Assembly (NCBI GenBank): GCA_041397775.1
Contig: JAWKWB010000003.1
Coordinates: 1 to 64,000 of the forward strand
Length of the DNA stretch: 64,000 bases
Origin: Ga0077555 sp041397775
GTDB taxonomy: Bacteria > Pseudomonadota > Alphaproteobacteria > Rhizobiales > Hyphomicrobiaceae
Direction of reading: 5' to 3'
The position numbers were made by a program, and so were the translations under genes. The notes under the pieces were generated by a model. The model worked only from the letters and a program-made list of their open reading frames with translations. It was not told where the DNA came from and did no database searches. Below are positions 52,345 through 62,827 of this stretch, in pieces (position 1 is the first letter of the stretch; each line of letters begins with the position of its first letter).

Positions 52345-53474
52345 GCCACGCGCGCACATACCTCGATTGGAACGCCTCGGCGCCGCTGCTGCCGCAGGCA
52401 CGCGCCGCCATGCTGGCCGCGCTCGGTCATGCGGGCAACGCATCGTCGGTGCATGCCGAAGGGCGTGCCGCGCGCCGCATCGTCGAGGGCGCGCGTGAGG
52501 GCATTGCGGCCCTGGCCGGGGCGAAGCCGGGAGATGTCGTCCTGACCAGCGGCGCGACCGAGGCCAATGCCACCGTTCTGGCCGCCGGCTGGGATACGTT
52601 CATTTGCGCGGGCATCGAGCACGACAGCGTCCTGGCGCCCATTCTGCGTAGCGGCGTGCCACGGATCGCATTGCCGGTGACGGGCGAGGGGCAGGTGGAT
52701 GTCGCCGTGGCGGCGGACCTGATCGAGAAGGCCGCAGGGGCGGGCCGCGTCCTGCTGACGCTGCAACTCGCCAACAACGAGACCGGCGCAATCCAGCCGC
52801 TATCGGAATTGGGCGAGGTCGCACGCGCCCACGGCGTGGCCGTGCACACGGATGCAACGCAGGCCATGGGCCGCCTGCCGGTCGATGCCGGCGCTCTGGG
52901 CGTCGATTACCTCACGTTCTCGTCGCACAAGCTCGGCGGTCCCAAGGGGGCGGGCGCACTGATCGCGCGCGCGGGCGCTCATTTCGAGCCGTTGATTGCG
53001 GGCGGCGGCCAGGAGCAGCGCCGTCGCGCGGGCACGGAGAATGTCGCGGCGGTGGCCGGCTTCGGCGCAGCCTGCGACGTGGCGTTGGCAGACCTGGCAG
53101 CCGCAGTGCCGGCACGCATCGGCGCCTTGCGCGACGATCTCGAGCGGATGCTGGCGGCGACGGCTCCCCAGACGGTGGTGCTGTGCTCGGACGTGTCGCG
53201 GATCGTATCGACCGCCCTGATCGCGATGCCCGGGCAGCGGGCGGAGACGCTGGTGGCGGCGCTCGATCTGGAAGGTTTTGCGGTCAGCGCGGGTGCGGCC
53301 TGCTCGTCGGGCAAAGTGGCCGCAAGCCACGTATTGGCGGCCATGGGTGTGAACGCGGAGATCGCGCATGGTGCGGTTCGCGTCAGCCTGGGGCCGACGA
53401 CGACCGAGAATGACGTTGCAGCTTTCGCCGCCGCCTGGGCGCGGGTCACGTCCCGCGTCCGGCAGGCGGCCTGA
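52341..53474 (+). CDS. Cysteine desulfurase (class I, IscS/NifS-like)
   Basis: A 377-residue PLP enzyme that releases sulfur from cysteine. Seen are TYLDWNASAPL, NASSVHAEGRAARR, the PLP Lys in YLTFSSHKLGGPKGAGAL and the catalytic Cys in VSAGAACSSGKVAASHVL. It is coupled to iscR by ATGA and precedes sufB, the standard alphaproteobacterial arrangement. A second desulfurase, the class II SufS, is encoded further along the operon. The relative roles of the two are not visible from sequence. Confidence 0.92.
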   Translation: MSHARTYLDWNASAPLLPQARAAMLAALGHAGNASSVHAEGRAARRIVEGAREGIAALAGAKPGDVVLTSGATEANATVLAAGWDTFICAGIEHDSVLAPILRSGVPRIALPVTGEGQVDVAVAADLIEKAAGAGRVLLTLQLANNETGAIQPLSELGEVARAHGVAVHTDATQAMGRLPVDAGALGVDYLTFSSHKLGGPKGAGALIARAGAHFEPLIAGGGQEQRRRAGTENVAAVAGFGAACDVALADLAAAVPARIGALRDDLERMLAATAPQTVVLCSDVSRIVSTALIAMPGQRAETLVAALDLEGFAVSAGAACSSGKVAASHVLAAMGVNAEIAHGAVRVSLGPTTTENDVAAFAAAWARVTSRVRQAA

Positions 53475-53500
53475 TCGAAGATGAGTGGGGAATAAGAAGA

Positions 53501-55025
<1,525 letters not shown>

Positions 55026-55029
55026 GGCC

Positions 55030-55332
55030 ATGCAGGACTACTGGTTCAGGCCGAAAGCGTACGGCTATGGCGCGACGCCCAGCAACTGGAAGGGCTGGGC
55101 CGCCGTCATCGTGTTCGTGCTGGTGATCGACATGGCGGCAATCATGCTGCTCGCGGTTCCCGCCATGAGCGAGCGCGGGTTGAGCTGGCAGAACGTGGTG
55201 ACCTGGGCGGTCCTGACCGGGCTCATGGCCTGGTGGTTCGTCGACTTCATGCGCCGCCGGACGGACGGCAAGTGGGCCTGGCGTTGGGGCAAGGCAAAAA
55301 ACGGGGGCGACGCGGCTGCGGGGCAAGAATGA
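55030..55332 (+). CDS. Small two-helix membrane protein in the Suf operon
   Basis: A 100-residue protein with MQDYWFRPKAYGYGATPSNWK and GWAAVIVFVLVIDMAAIMLL at the front and WQNVVTWAVLTGLMAWWFVDF as a second helix, ending in a charged tail. The ATG is four bases after the sufB stop, so it looks co-translated. I do not recognise a family. Aromatic-rich N-termini like this are seen in uncharacterised alphaproteobacterial membrane proteins. Confidence 0.7.
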   Translation: MQDYWFRPKAYGYGATPSNWKGWAAVIVFVLVIDMAAIMLLAVPAMSERGLSWQNVVTWAVLTGLMAWWFVDFMRRRTDGKWAWRWGKAKNGGDAAAGQE

Positions 55333-55601
55333 TCCATTGCGCATGCGTTCGAGGTTCTTGATGGGATTTTCTCATGAAGCACGCGAATTCATGATGGCCG
55401 GCGTCGCGATTGAGGCAATGCAGGCGGGGACGGGCCGGTCTAGGATCGAAGACGAGGCGCAGGTGGGCGCCTCGGGTGCTGGAAATCCCAGTGCCATCGG
55501 AGACGAAGCAAGAGCCGTGGCCACGTAGCCGCGGCCGCACGAGGGAGCAACGCAGCGAGACGGACGGTGCGTCCGGCGTCTTGTTCGAAGGAGTTGGAAC
55601 G

Positions 55602-55877
55602 ATGAGTAATGCGGCACGGCCGAGTGGCTTTGGTGGTACGGCGCGTCTGGTGCGTGAGCTCGATCCGGGCGAGTGCCTGAGACGCAACGCGCTGACGAAC
55701 AAGCGGCCCGACGTGCGGCTGCGCCAAGGGGCCACGGTGACGGTGCTCGAGGAACTGGAGAAGGGAAACGCGTTCCTGGTCGAGTTCAACGAGCGCAAGG
55801 CGGCAGAGAATTGCGATTGGCTCGGCGTGCTCTACACGACCGAGATCGAGTTCGAAAATGGTGCCCCGAGGGCCTGA
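55602..55877 (+). CDS. Small hypothetical protein between sufB and sufC
   Basis: A 91-residue soluble protein, MSNAARPSGFGGTARLVREL to EIEFENGAPRA, with GAAGGAG upstream. It has one Cys near the middle and one toward the end (ENCDWLG). No family is recognised. It lies 103 bases before sufC. The 269 bases between it and the membrane protein show no gene. Confidence 0.6.
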   Translation: MSNAARPSGFGGTARLVRELDPGECLRRNALTNKRPDVRLRQGATVTVLEELEKGNAFLVEFNERKAAENCDWLGVLYTTEIEFENGAPRA

Positions 55878-55980
55878 GGTCCGAATTGCGGACCGAGGCC
55901 CCCGAGGCTGAGAGAGGATCGGAACCGGCGGACACGATGCCCGCCGTTCCGGACATGGATGGCCGAGGAAGAGTGAGACG

Positions 55981-56736
55981 ATGCTCGAGATCAAGAATTT
56001 GCATGCGCGTATTGCCGAGGACGGCAAGGAGATCCTGAAGGGGATCGATCTCGTCGTGCCGAAAGGCGAGGTGCACGCGATCATGGGACCCAACGGCTCG
56101 GGCAAGTCCACGCTGGCTTATGTGCTGGCCGGTCGCGACGACTACGAGATCACGCAGGGCGACATCCTGTGGAACGGGACATCGATCGTGGACATGAGCC
56201 CGGACGAGCGGGCGGCCAAGGGCGTGTTCCTGGCGTTCCAGTACCCCATGGAGATCCCCGGGGTGGCGACGATGACGTTCCTGCGGGCGGCGGTGAATGC
56301 GGTGCGCAAGAAGCGCGGCGAGGCGGAAATGAAGACGCCGGATTTCCTGCGTCTCGTGCGCACCAAGGCCAAAGACCTCGGCGTGACCGAGGAGATGCTG
56401 AAGCGCCCGCTCAACGTCGGTTTTTCCGGCGGTGAGAAAAAGCGCATGGAAGTGCTGCAGATGACGATGCTGGATCCCTCGTTCTGCGTTCTGGACGAGA
56501 CGGACTCTGGCCTGGATATCGATGCGATCCGCATCGTTTCGGAGGGCGCCAACAAGTTGCGCAGCCCCGAGCGTGCCATGCTGGTGATCACGCACTATCA
56601 GCGGCTGCTCAACTACATCCAGCCCGATCGCGTGCACGTGCTGGCGCATGGCCGCATCCAGAAGTCGGGCGGCAAGGAACTGGCGCTCGAGCTCGAAAAG
56701 AGCGGCTACGCCGAGTTCAAGGCGGCGGCGGCGTGA
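55981..56736 (+). CDS. sufC: Fe-S cluster assembly ATPase SufC
   Basis: A 251-residue ABC ATPase of the SufBCD complex. Walker A is MGPNGSGKSTLAYVL, the signature VGFSGGEKKRMEVLQM, and Walker B FCVLDETDSGLDIDA. The IITHYQRLL-type His switch is present (VITHYQRLL). The GTG of sufD overlaps its stop by four bases. Confidence 0.96.
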   Translation: MLEIKNLHARIAEDGKEILKGIDLVVPKGEVHAIMGPNGSGKSTLAYVLAGRDDYEITQGDILWNGTSIVDMSPDERAAKGVFLAFQYPMEIPGVATMTFLRAAVNAVRKKRGEAEMKTPDFLRLVRTKAKDLGVTEEMLKRPLNVGFSGGEKKRMEVLQMTMLDPSFCVLDETDSGLDIDAIRIVSEGANKLRSPERAMLVITHYQRLLNYIQPDRVHVLAHGRIQKSGGKELALELEKSGYAEFKAAAA

Positions 56737-58088
56737 GCGAGGTGACAACGGACATGACCGTGGTCGAGACGAGAACAGCAGCCGAGCTGGCGATCGCCCG
56801 CAACTTCGAGGCGGTGGCCGCGCGGCTTCCCGGTGACGGGGACGTGCGACGCGAGGCGATCGCGCGGTTCGGCGCGGTCGGCCTGCCGCACCGCCGCATC
56901 GAAGAATGGAAGTACACCGACGTGCGTAACGCGCTGAAGGTGGCGTTCGCGCCTGCCGAGCGCGGCGGCTTGAGCGTCGCGGAGGCTGCGGTGGAGCAGG
57001 CACTCGGCCCCTTCGCGGCGCTCGATGCCCATCGGCTCGTTCTCGTTGACGGCTATTTCGCGCCGGAATTGTCCCGGCTCGAGGGCGCGCGCGGGCGGGT
57101 GTCGGTGCAGGCCCGCAGCGAGGCCATCGTCGTCGCGCAGCCGCGTGCCTCGCGCTCGGCGGGCAGCGATGGCGTCCTGGCGCTGAACGATGCGTTCGTG
57201 ACGGACGGCGCCGTCGTGCGCATCGGCGCCAGCCCGGAAAAGCCGATCCTGCTCGTGTTCCTCGCACGCGCGGCGGCGCCGGCGATGATTGCGACGCGCA
57301 ATCTCGTGGAGGTCGATGCGGGCGTGAGCGCCCAGGTGATCGAAGTGCATGCCCGTCTCGGCGCGGCTGCACTGCAATCGAGCGCGGTGACGTCGGTCCG
57401 GCTCGGCCGCGAGGTGGCGCTCGTGCACGTCAAGGTGCTGAACGAAGGCAGCACGGCCACGCACCTGTCGCAGTGCAATGTGGAAGTGGGCGGCAGCGCG
57501 GCGTATAATGCCTTCCAGCTCACGGCCGGCGCCGGGCTCGCGCGCAACGAGACGCACGTCGACTTCACCGGGCCGGATGCGAAGATCGACATCTCCGGTG
57601 CGATGCTGGGCCGCGGCGCCGATCACATCGATACGACGCTGGTGATCAACCACAGCACGCTGAGTTGCGAGAGCCGCGAGCATTTCAAGGCCGTCCTCGA
57701 CGATCGCGCCCGCGCGGTGTTCCAGGGCAAGGTCATCGTGGAGGCCGAGGCCCAACTAACCGATGGCAAGCAGATGGCCCAGGCGCTCATGCTGTCGCCG
57801 GACTGCGAATTCGATTCCAAGCCCGAGTTGGAGATCTACGCCGACGACGTGGCTTGCGGGCACGGCAGCACGGTCGCCGAAATCGATGCGGACATGCTGT
57901 TCTATCTGCGCTCGCGCGGGATTCCCCTCGAAGAGGCGCGGGCGCTGATCATCGAGAGCTTCGTGGGCGAGGTGATCGAGAAGCTCGACGCGGGGCCGGT
58001 GCAAGAGGCGGTGGCGGAGTTGGCGCGCGGCTGGCTGCGGCAACGGCAGATCGAGAAGCGCGAGAATGGCGGGACTGCGAATGGCTGA
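56733..58088 (+). CDS. sufD: Fe-S cluster assembly protein SufD
   Basis: A 451-residue scaffold partner of SufB. Shared core: RRIEEWKYTDVRNALK at the front, then SHSTLSC-like NHSTLSCESREHFKAVLDD, RAVFQGKVIVEAEAQLTDGK, PDCEFDSKPELEIYADDV and ACGHGSTVAEIDADMLFYL. The start is GTG in a GTGA overlap with sufC. Its end overlaps sufS by eight bases. SufD complements the broken sufB only in complex, not in function. Confidence 0.95.
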   Translation: MSEVTTDMTVVETRTAAELAIARNFEAVAARLPGDGDVRREAIARFGAVGLPHRRIEEWKYTDVRNALKVAFAPAERGGLSVAEAAVEQALGPFAALDAHRLVLVDGYFAPELSRLEGARGRVSVQARSEAIVVAQPRASRSAGSDGVLALNDAFVTDGAVVRIGASPEKPILLVFLARAAAPAMIATRNLVEVDAGVSAQVIEVHARLGAAALQSSAVTSVRLGREVALVHVKVLNEGSTATHLSQCNVEVGGSAAYNAFQLTAGAGLARNETHVDFTGPDAKIDISGAMLGRGADHIDTTLVINHSTLSCESREHFKAVLDDRARAVFQGKVIVEAEAQLTDGKQMAQALMLSPDCEFDSKPELEIYADDVACGHGSTVAEIDADMLFYLRSRGIPLEEARALIIESFVGEVIEKLDAGPVQEAVAELARGWLRQRQIEKRENGGTANG

Positions 58089-59325
58089 TGCAGTGAAAAT
58101 GGGCGGAACCGGTTTCGACGTGGAGAAGATCCGCGCCGATTTCCCGATCCTGTTCCGCGAGATCTACGGCAAGCCGCTGGTCTATCTCGACAACGGCGCC
58201 TCGGCCCAGAAGCCGCGGGCGGTGATCGAGACGATGCAGTACACGCTGGAGCACGAGTACGCCAACGTGCATCGTGGCCTGCATTACCTCTCCAACACCG
58301 CGACTGCCAAATTCGAGGAGGCGCGCGAGATCACGCGCCGCTTCCTCAATGCGCCGTCGGTCGACGACATCATCTTCACCGGCAATTCGACGGGCGCGAT
58401 CAATCTCGTGGCATCGTCGTTCGGCGCCTCGCTGAAGGAAGGGGACGAGATCATCGTCTCCCATATGGAGCACCACTCCAACATCGTGCCGTGGCATTTC
58501 CTGCGCGAGCGCAAGGGCTGCGTGCTGAAGTGGGCGCCGATCTCGGACACGGGCGAGCTGCTGCTCACCGAACTCGCCAAGCTGATCACGCCGCGCACGA
58601 AGATCATCGCGCTGACGCACATGTCGAACGTGCTGGGTACGATCGTCCCGATCAAGGACGTGATCCGCATGGCGCACGAGCGGGGCATCCCGGTGTTCGT
58701 GGACGGCAGCCAGGCCGCCGTGCACATGACGCTCGACGTGCAGGATCTCGACTGCGACTTCTATTGCTTCACCGGGCACAAGGTCTATGGCCCGACGGGC
58801 ATCGGCGTGCTGTACGCCAAGCGGCAGCATCTGGCGGCCATGCAGCCCTACATGGGCGGCGGCGAGATGATCGAGCACGTGGGCACGGATCGCATCACCT
58901 ACGCGCAGGCGCCGCACAAGTTCGAGGCGGGTACGCCCGCCATCGTCGAGGCGATCGCGCTCGGGGCCGCGCTCAACTACATGATGCAGGTGGGGCGCGA
59001 CCGGATCGCAAGCCACGAGGCGGCATTGCGCGACTACGCCCATGCCCGGCTCGGCGAGTTCAACTGGCTGAAGATCTACGGCACGGCGAAGGACAAAGGG
59101 GCGATCGTCTCGTTCAACATCGACGGCCTGCATCCGCACGACGTCTCGACGATCATCGACCGCTCGGGCGTGGCCGTGCGCGCGGGGCATCACTGCGCAC
59201 AACCGTTGATGGAGCGGCTTGGCGTGGCGGCGACCTGTCGCGCCTCGTTCGCCATGTACAACACGAAGGCCGAGGTGGACGCCCTGGCCGAGGCGCTGAT
59301 CAAAGCGCACGACTTTTTTGCTTGA
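58081..59325 (+). CDS. sufS: Cysteine desulfurase SufS (class II)
   Basis: A 414-residue PLP enzyme: FPILFREIYGKPLVYLDNGA, NVHRGLHYLSNTATAKFEEA, the PLP Lys in DFYCFTGHKVYGPTGIGVLY and the catalytic Cys in RAGHHCAQPLMERLGV. It would pass sulfur to a SufE-type partner or directly to SufBCD. The ATG overlaps sufD by eight bases. It gives this locus two desulfurases. Confidence 0.95.
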   Translation: MADAVKMGGTGFDVEKIRADFPILFREIYGKPLVYLDNGASAQKPRAVIETMQYTLEHEYANVHRGLHYLSNTATAKFEEAREITRRFLNAPSVDDIIFTGNSTGAINLVASSFGASLKEGDEIIVSHMEHHSNIVPWHFLRERKGCVLKWAPISDTGELLLTELAKLITPRTKIIALTHMSNVLGTIVPIKDVIRMAHERGIPVFVDGSQAAVHMTLDVQDLDCDFYCFTGHKVYGPTGIGVLYAKRQHLAAMQPYMGGGEMIEHVGTDRITYAQAPHKFEAGTPAIVEAIALGAALNYMMQVGRDRIASHEAALRDYAHARLGEFNWLKIYGTAKDKGAIVSFNIDGLHPHDVSTIIDRSGVAVRAGHHCAQPLMERLGVAATCRASFAMYNTKAEVDALAEALIKAHDFFA

Positions 59326-59335
59326 GGATGGCGTG

Positions 59336-59794
59336 ATGGCCGGCAGTACCGTCGAAAGAGACATTCTGGCATTGGGCCCCGAGACGGCGGCCGATCTTGC
59401 TCCTGCACCGGGAGTGGAGGTGGGCAAGCCGCGCTCGGTCGCCGATGGCGGGACCCCGGTCGAGGGCTCGGTGTTCTCGGCGGAGGAGCTGGAGCAGCTC
59501 ACGGCCGATATCGTGGCGGCCTTGAAGACGGTCTACGATCCCGAGATTCCCTGCGACATCTACGAGCTGGGGCTGATCTACAAGATCGACATCGGCGACG
59601 ACCGGCAGGTGGCGGTGGAGATGACGTTGACGGCGCCGGGGTGCCCGGTTGCCGGCGAGATGCCGACGTGGGTCGAGAATGCCGTGTGTGCGGTTCCCGG
59701 CGTGCAGGGGTGCAGCGTGGCGTTGACGTTCGATCCGCCCTGGGACCAGGGCCGGATGTCCGACGAGGCGCGCCTCGCCCTCAACATGTTCTGA
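59336..59794 (+). CDS. SufT-like MIP18/DUF59-family Fe-S assembly protein
   Basis: A 152-residue protein. After about 45 flexible residues comes the DUF59 domain: IVAALKTVYDPEIPCDIYEL, GLIYKIDIGD, LTAPGCPVAGEMPTWVE and FDPPWDQGRMSDEARLALNMF. The single Cys in APGCPVA is the conserved site. It is the usual partner between sufS and sufA in alphaproteobacteria and helps maturation of some 4Fe-4S enzymes. It is homologous in fold to PaaD in this window. Confidence 0.9.
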   Translation: MAGSTVERDILALGPETAADLAPAPGVEVGKPRSVADGGTPVEGSVFSAEELEQLTADIVAALKTVYDPEIPCDIYELGLIYKIDIGDDRQVAVEMTLTAPGCPVAGEMPTWVENAVCAVPGVQGCSVALTFDPPWDQGRMSDEARLALNMF

Positions 59795-59875
59795 TGTCGC
59801 TTACCGTTTGTTGCGCTCGTTCCTATATGACTCGCATGCGGAACCACCGGCCTTGAACCGAGGGATTTGCCGAAC

Positions 59876-60277
59876 ATGACGACACAACCCAGCCGTATCC
59901 GGCCACGCCCCAAGGTCATGACGATGACGCCGGCGGCAGTCGGGCGCCTGAAAGACATCATGGCCTCGAAGGGCGAGGGGATCGCCGGTCTCAAGATCGG
60001 CGTGCGCAAGGGCGGCTGCGCGGGCATGGAATACACCATGGACTGGGCGAGCGAGGTCGGCCGCCTCGACGAGGTGGTGGAGCAGGATGGCGCGCGCGTG
60101 ATCATCGATCCGCAGGCCGTCCTCTATCTGCTGGGCACCGTGATGGACTACAAGGTCGACAAGCTGTCGGCACAGTTCGTCTTCGACAATCCCAACCAGA
60201 CCAGCGCCTGCGGCTGCGGCGAGAGCGTCAATCTCGTGCCTGCCTCCAAGGACAAGCTCGAAGCGCTGGAGCGCTGA
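59876..60277 (+). CDS. sufA: A-type Fe-S carrier SufA
   Basis: A 133-residue carrier with GVRKGGCAGMEYTMDW and the C-terminal ACGCGESVNL, giving the three conserved Cys that hold a transferred cluster. The start ATG at 59876 is chosen; a TTG nine bases earlier is possible. It follows sufT by 81 bases, where AT-rich GTTCCTATATGACTCG might hold a secondary promoter. Confidence 0.93.
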   Translation: MTTQPSRIRPRPKVMTMTPAAVGRLKDIMASKGEGIAGLKIGVRKGGCAGMEYTMDWASEVGRLDEVVEQDGARVIIDPQAVLYLLGTVMDYKVDKLSAQFVFDNPNQTSACGCGESVNLVPASKDKLEALER

Positions 60278-60279
60278 GC

Positions 60280-60846
60280 ATGGCCGGAGCGACGCCTGCA
60301 GAGCCGGGATGGGTGGGCGATGTCCTGGCGTTCTGGTTCGTGGAGACACCGTCGGCGGCATGGTTCAAGCGCGACGAGGCCTTCGATGCGCGCATTCGGG
60401 AGCGCTTTGCCGGCCTGATCGGCACGGTGGCGGCAATGCCCGTGGAGACCGCCACGGCGTCCGATCGCCTCGCCCTGGCAGCTGTCATCGTCCTCGACCA
60501 GTTTCCGCGCAATATCCATCGCGGCAGTGCGCTTGCCTTCGCACAAGACGCGATGGCCCGCGCGTTCAGTGCGGCGGCGATCGAAAAGGGGTTCGATGCC
60601 GGCCTGGGCACGCACGAGCGCCTGTTCCTGTACCTGCCGCTGGAGCACAGCGAGCGGATCGAGGATCAGGAGCGGTGCGTGGCGCTGATCTCTGCGCTGG
60701 GCGATGCGGAATTGACGCGCTATGCCATCGCCCATCGTGACATCATCGCGCGTTTCGGGCGCTTCCCGCATCGCAATGCCACGCTGGGCCGCCCCTCGAC
60801 ACCTCAAGAAGTCGCATTCCTGCAGCAGCCGGGAAGCTCGTTCTGA
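60280..60846 (+). CDS. DUF924 family protein
   Basis: A 188-residue helical, TPR-like protein: VLAFWFVETPSAAWFKRDEAFD, VILDQFPRNIHRGSALAFA-like VLDQFPRNIHRG, HERLFLYLPLEHSE and GRFPHRNATLGR. These are the family's signatures; function is unknown. It starts two bases after sufA and is probably co-transcribed, but relatives occur in many contexts. Confidence 0.88.
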   Translation: MAGATPAEPGWVGDVLAFWFVETPSAAWFKRDEAFDARIRERFAGLIGTVAAMPVETATASDRLALAAVIVLDQFPRNIHRGSALAFAQDAMARAFSAAAIEKGFDAGLGTHERLFLYLPLEHSERIEDQERCVALISALGDAELTRYAIAHRDIIARFGRFPHRNATLGRPSTPQEVAFLQQPGSSF

Positions 60847-60879
60847 GCCTTCCGCAGGCCATCCCGGGATCGCTGCTCC

Positions 60880-61260
60880 ATGACAGCACAGTCCCAATCG
60901 CAAAGACTGGCGGAAGACGTGGCGGACATGCTGGCGACGGCGCTGCCCGTCCGCCGGAGACGCATGTTCAGCGGCGTGGGCCTGTTCAGCGATGGGCTCA
61001 TGTTCGCGCTGGTCGTGGATGGGGTGCTCTATTTGAAGGCCGACGCGGAGACGCAGGAGCTTTTCGCGCGAGAGGGGCTGGCCGCTTTCACTTATGCGAG
61101 GCAAGGTAACAGGTCTGTTGCGCTCAGCTACTGGCGGGCGCCCGAGCGCCTTCTCGACGAGCCCGACGAACTTGCAGATTGGGCCAATCTGGCCATGCGT
61201 GCTGCAAGACGGGCGGCGGCACAGCAAAAGCGCCGGGAAAAGCGGCAGCCGCCCCGGTAA
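60880..61260 (+). CDS. TfoX/Sxy N-terminal domain protein
   Basis: A 126-residue protein with the TfoX N-terminal fold: VRRRRMFSGVGLFSDGLMFALV, GVLYLKADAETQELFA and FTYARQGNRSVALSYWRAPERLL. The C-terminus is basic and helical. In gammaproteobacteria Sxy/TfoX controls competence with CRP, but single-domain proteins like this are uncharacterised. Confidence 0.83.
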   Translation: MTAQSQSQRLAEDVADMLATALPVRRRRMFSGVGLFSDGLMFALVVDGVLYLKADAETQELFAREGLAAFTYARQGNRSVALSYWRAPERLLDEPDELADWANLAMRAARRAAAQQKRREKRQPPR

Positions 61261-61478
61261 CGGTGCTTGCGTGATGCCGGAAAAATGGGCTGCTGAATGC
61301 CAGGGGAGCGTATCGGACGTCTGGCTGCCGCGCGCGGCAGATCTCGCACAGCAAACTTCAGATACAGAAGATGCGTCGGAATCAATTGATTGTCGGTGTT
61401 CTTCTCGCTTCCGGCACGCGCTCTGAAACGAGCCGCAAGGGGATGCAAAAGTCGACACCGGAACACGAGTTGCCTCGA

Positions 61479-61507
61479 TTGACAGCGGCTGCCTGCCAGC
61501 CAATATC
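61479..61507 (+). promoter_or_regulatory. Consensus-like promoter of hspQ, predicted leaderless
   Basis: A perfect TTGACA (61479-61484), 17 bases, then AATATC (61502-61507). The hspQ ATG starts only six bases after the -10 element, so transcription would begin at or next to the start codon. No Shine-Dalgarno lies before the ATG. Confidence 0.55.
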
Positions 61508-61513
61508 ACTGCT

Positions 61514-61885
61514 ATGAGCAAGCCAAAGAAAACAGCGCCTCGCAAGAGAGGCGCCAGGGTCAAGATCAACCGAGCGAAATTCGGAATAGGGGACGTGGTG
61601 CGCCATCGCTTCTATCCGTTCCGGGGTATCATTTTCGACGTGGATCCGGTCTTCAACTCGACCGAGGAATGGTGGGCGTCGATCCCAGAGGATATCCGTC
61701 CGCGCAAGAACCAGCCCTTCTACCACCTGCTGGCGGAGAACGAGAGCACGGAGTACATCGCCTACGTGTCCGAGCAGAATTTGCTGCCCGACAAATCCGG
61801 CAAGCCACTGCGCCATCCGCAGGTGCCCGAACTGTTCTTCGAGGAGAACGGTCAGTATCACGCCAATTACGTGCAGGCACACTGA
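61514..61885 (+). CDS. hspQ: Heat shock protein HspQ / hemimethylated-DNA-binding-like protein
   Basis: A 123-residue protein: a basic N-terminus (KKTAPRKRGARVKINRAK), then FGIGDVVRHRFYPFRGIIFDV, WWASIPEDIRPRKNQPFYHLL and YIAYVSEQNLLPDKSGKP, matching HspQ/YccV. HspQ is a Lon specificity factor and binds hemimethylated DNA. A strong promoter and a strong terminator bracket it, so it is probably monocistronic. Confidence 0.92.
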   Translation: MSKPKKTAPRKRGARVKINRAKFGIGDVVRHRFYPFRGIIFDVDPVFNSTEEWWASIPEDIRPRKNQPFYHLLAENESTEYIAYVSEQNLLPDKSGKPLRHPQVPELFFEENGQYHANYVQAH

Positions 61886-61944
61886 TGCCGCCGGCGCGGT
61901 GCGGCTCTCGATCCCCGCGCCGTCCCTGCGATACAGCCACAACG

Positions 61945-61979
61945 AAACGGCCGCCCGATTGCCCGGGCGGCCGTTTTTT
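61945..61979 (+). terminator. Rho-independent terminator after hspQ
   Basis: A 13-base perfect stem (AAACGGCCGCCCG / CGGGCGGCCGTTT), loop ATTGCC, then a run of T. The strongest terminator in the window; it may also serve the convergent IalB-family gene. Confidence 0.93.
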
Positions 61980-62023
61980 CATCGGAAAGCGACGGTCTGG
62001 TACTGGCGACCGTCAGGCGTGGA

Positions 62024-62827
62024 TCACTTCTTCTTGTCGGCAGCCTTGCCACCCGCCTGCGCGGCGGCTTCGGCCTGCTTCTTCTTGTATTCCTCGAGGG
62101 CGGCCTGCTGGCGCTTGGCGATTTCCTGCATCAAGCGGCGGCGCTCGGCCGTGTAGGCGGCGTTGTCGGCGGCGGCGCCGTCGATCGCCTTGGAGAAGCC
62201 GGCGAGCGGTACCGGGAAGGCGATGACCTGGCCGTTCGCGTTGATGGCGAACACCATGATGCCAGCGCCGCTCTTCAGATCGGCAAGCAGCTCTTTCTTG
62301 AGTTCGAGTTCGGCCGTGCAGCCGGCGGGATGACACAGGGAGAAGTTGAGACGGATCGGCTTCAGCTTGGTGTCGTCGACCTTCTCGTTCTTCTGCGCCT
62401 TCTCCCACATCTCCTTGTTGTAGACGGCGGCGCGCAGGCCCGGCTGGATGGCCATGCCCAGCGGCACCATGATCATCAGGTGCTGCTTGTCCTGCCCTTC
62501 CACCTGCCGAATTGCGGCGGACACGAGGACCATGCCGGTATTGCCGTCGAGGCGCTCGTGGTGCGTGAGGCAGATGCCCTTTTCGACGCGCTTTGGCTTG
62601 CCATCGGCGCCCTTGTCCATGACGGGGGCCTTCTCGCAGAGCTTGACCCACATCACCGGCTCGGCTGCCGGCTGGGTCGCGGCCGCCTCTGCTTTCTTGG
62701 CTGCTTTCTTCTTGTCCTGGGCCAGGGCAGACGATGCGCCGAGAACGAGACCGGCCACAGTGCATACGCCGATCGCACCGTGGAGCGCGCGCTTGAATGA
62801 AGACGTGAACTTCGACGTGACCACCAT
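62024..62827 (-). CDS. Invasion-associated locus B (IalB) family protein
   Basis: A 267-residue exported protein with a signal peptide (VVTSKFTSSFKRALHGAIGV ending ALAQ). The IalB domain includes WVKLCEKAPV, KGICLTHHERLDGNTGMV, MIMVPLGMAIQPGLRAAVY and RLNFSLCHPAGCTAELEL. The conserved Cys set suggests disulfides. The C-terminal 60 residues are a charged Lys/Gln/Ala-rich helix. In Bartonella IalB aids erythrocyte entry, but in free-living relatives the role is envelope-related. Confidence 0.88.
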   Translation of the reverse strand: MVVTSKFTSSFKRALHGAIGVCTVAGLVLGASSALAQDKKKAAKKAEAAATQPAAEPVMWVKLCEKAPVMDKGADGKPKRVEKGICLTHHERLDGNTGMVLVSAAIRQVEGQDKQHLMIMVPLGMAIQPGLRAAVYNKEMWEKAQKNEKVDDTKLKPIRLNFSLCHPAGCTAELELKKELLADLKSGAGIMVFAINANGQVIAFPVPLAGFSKAIDGAAADNAAYTAERRRLMQEIAKRQQAALEEYKKKQAEAAAQAGGKAADKKK

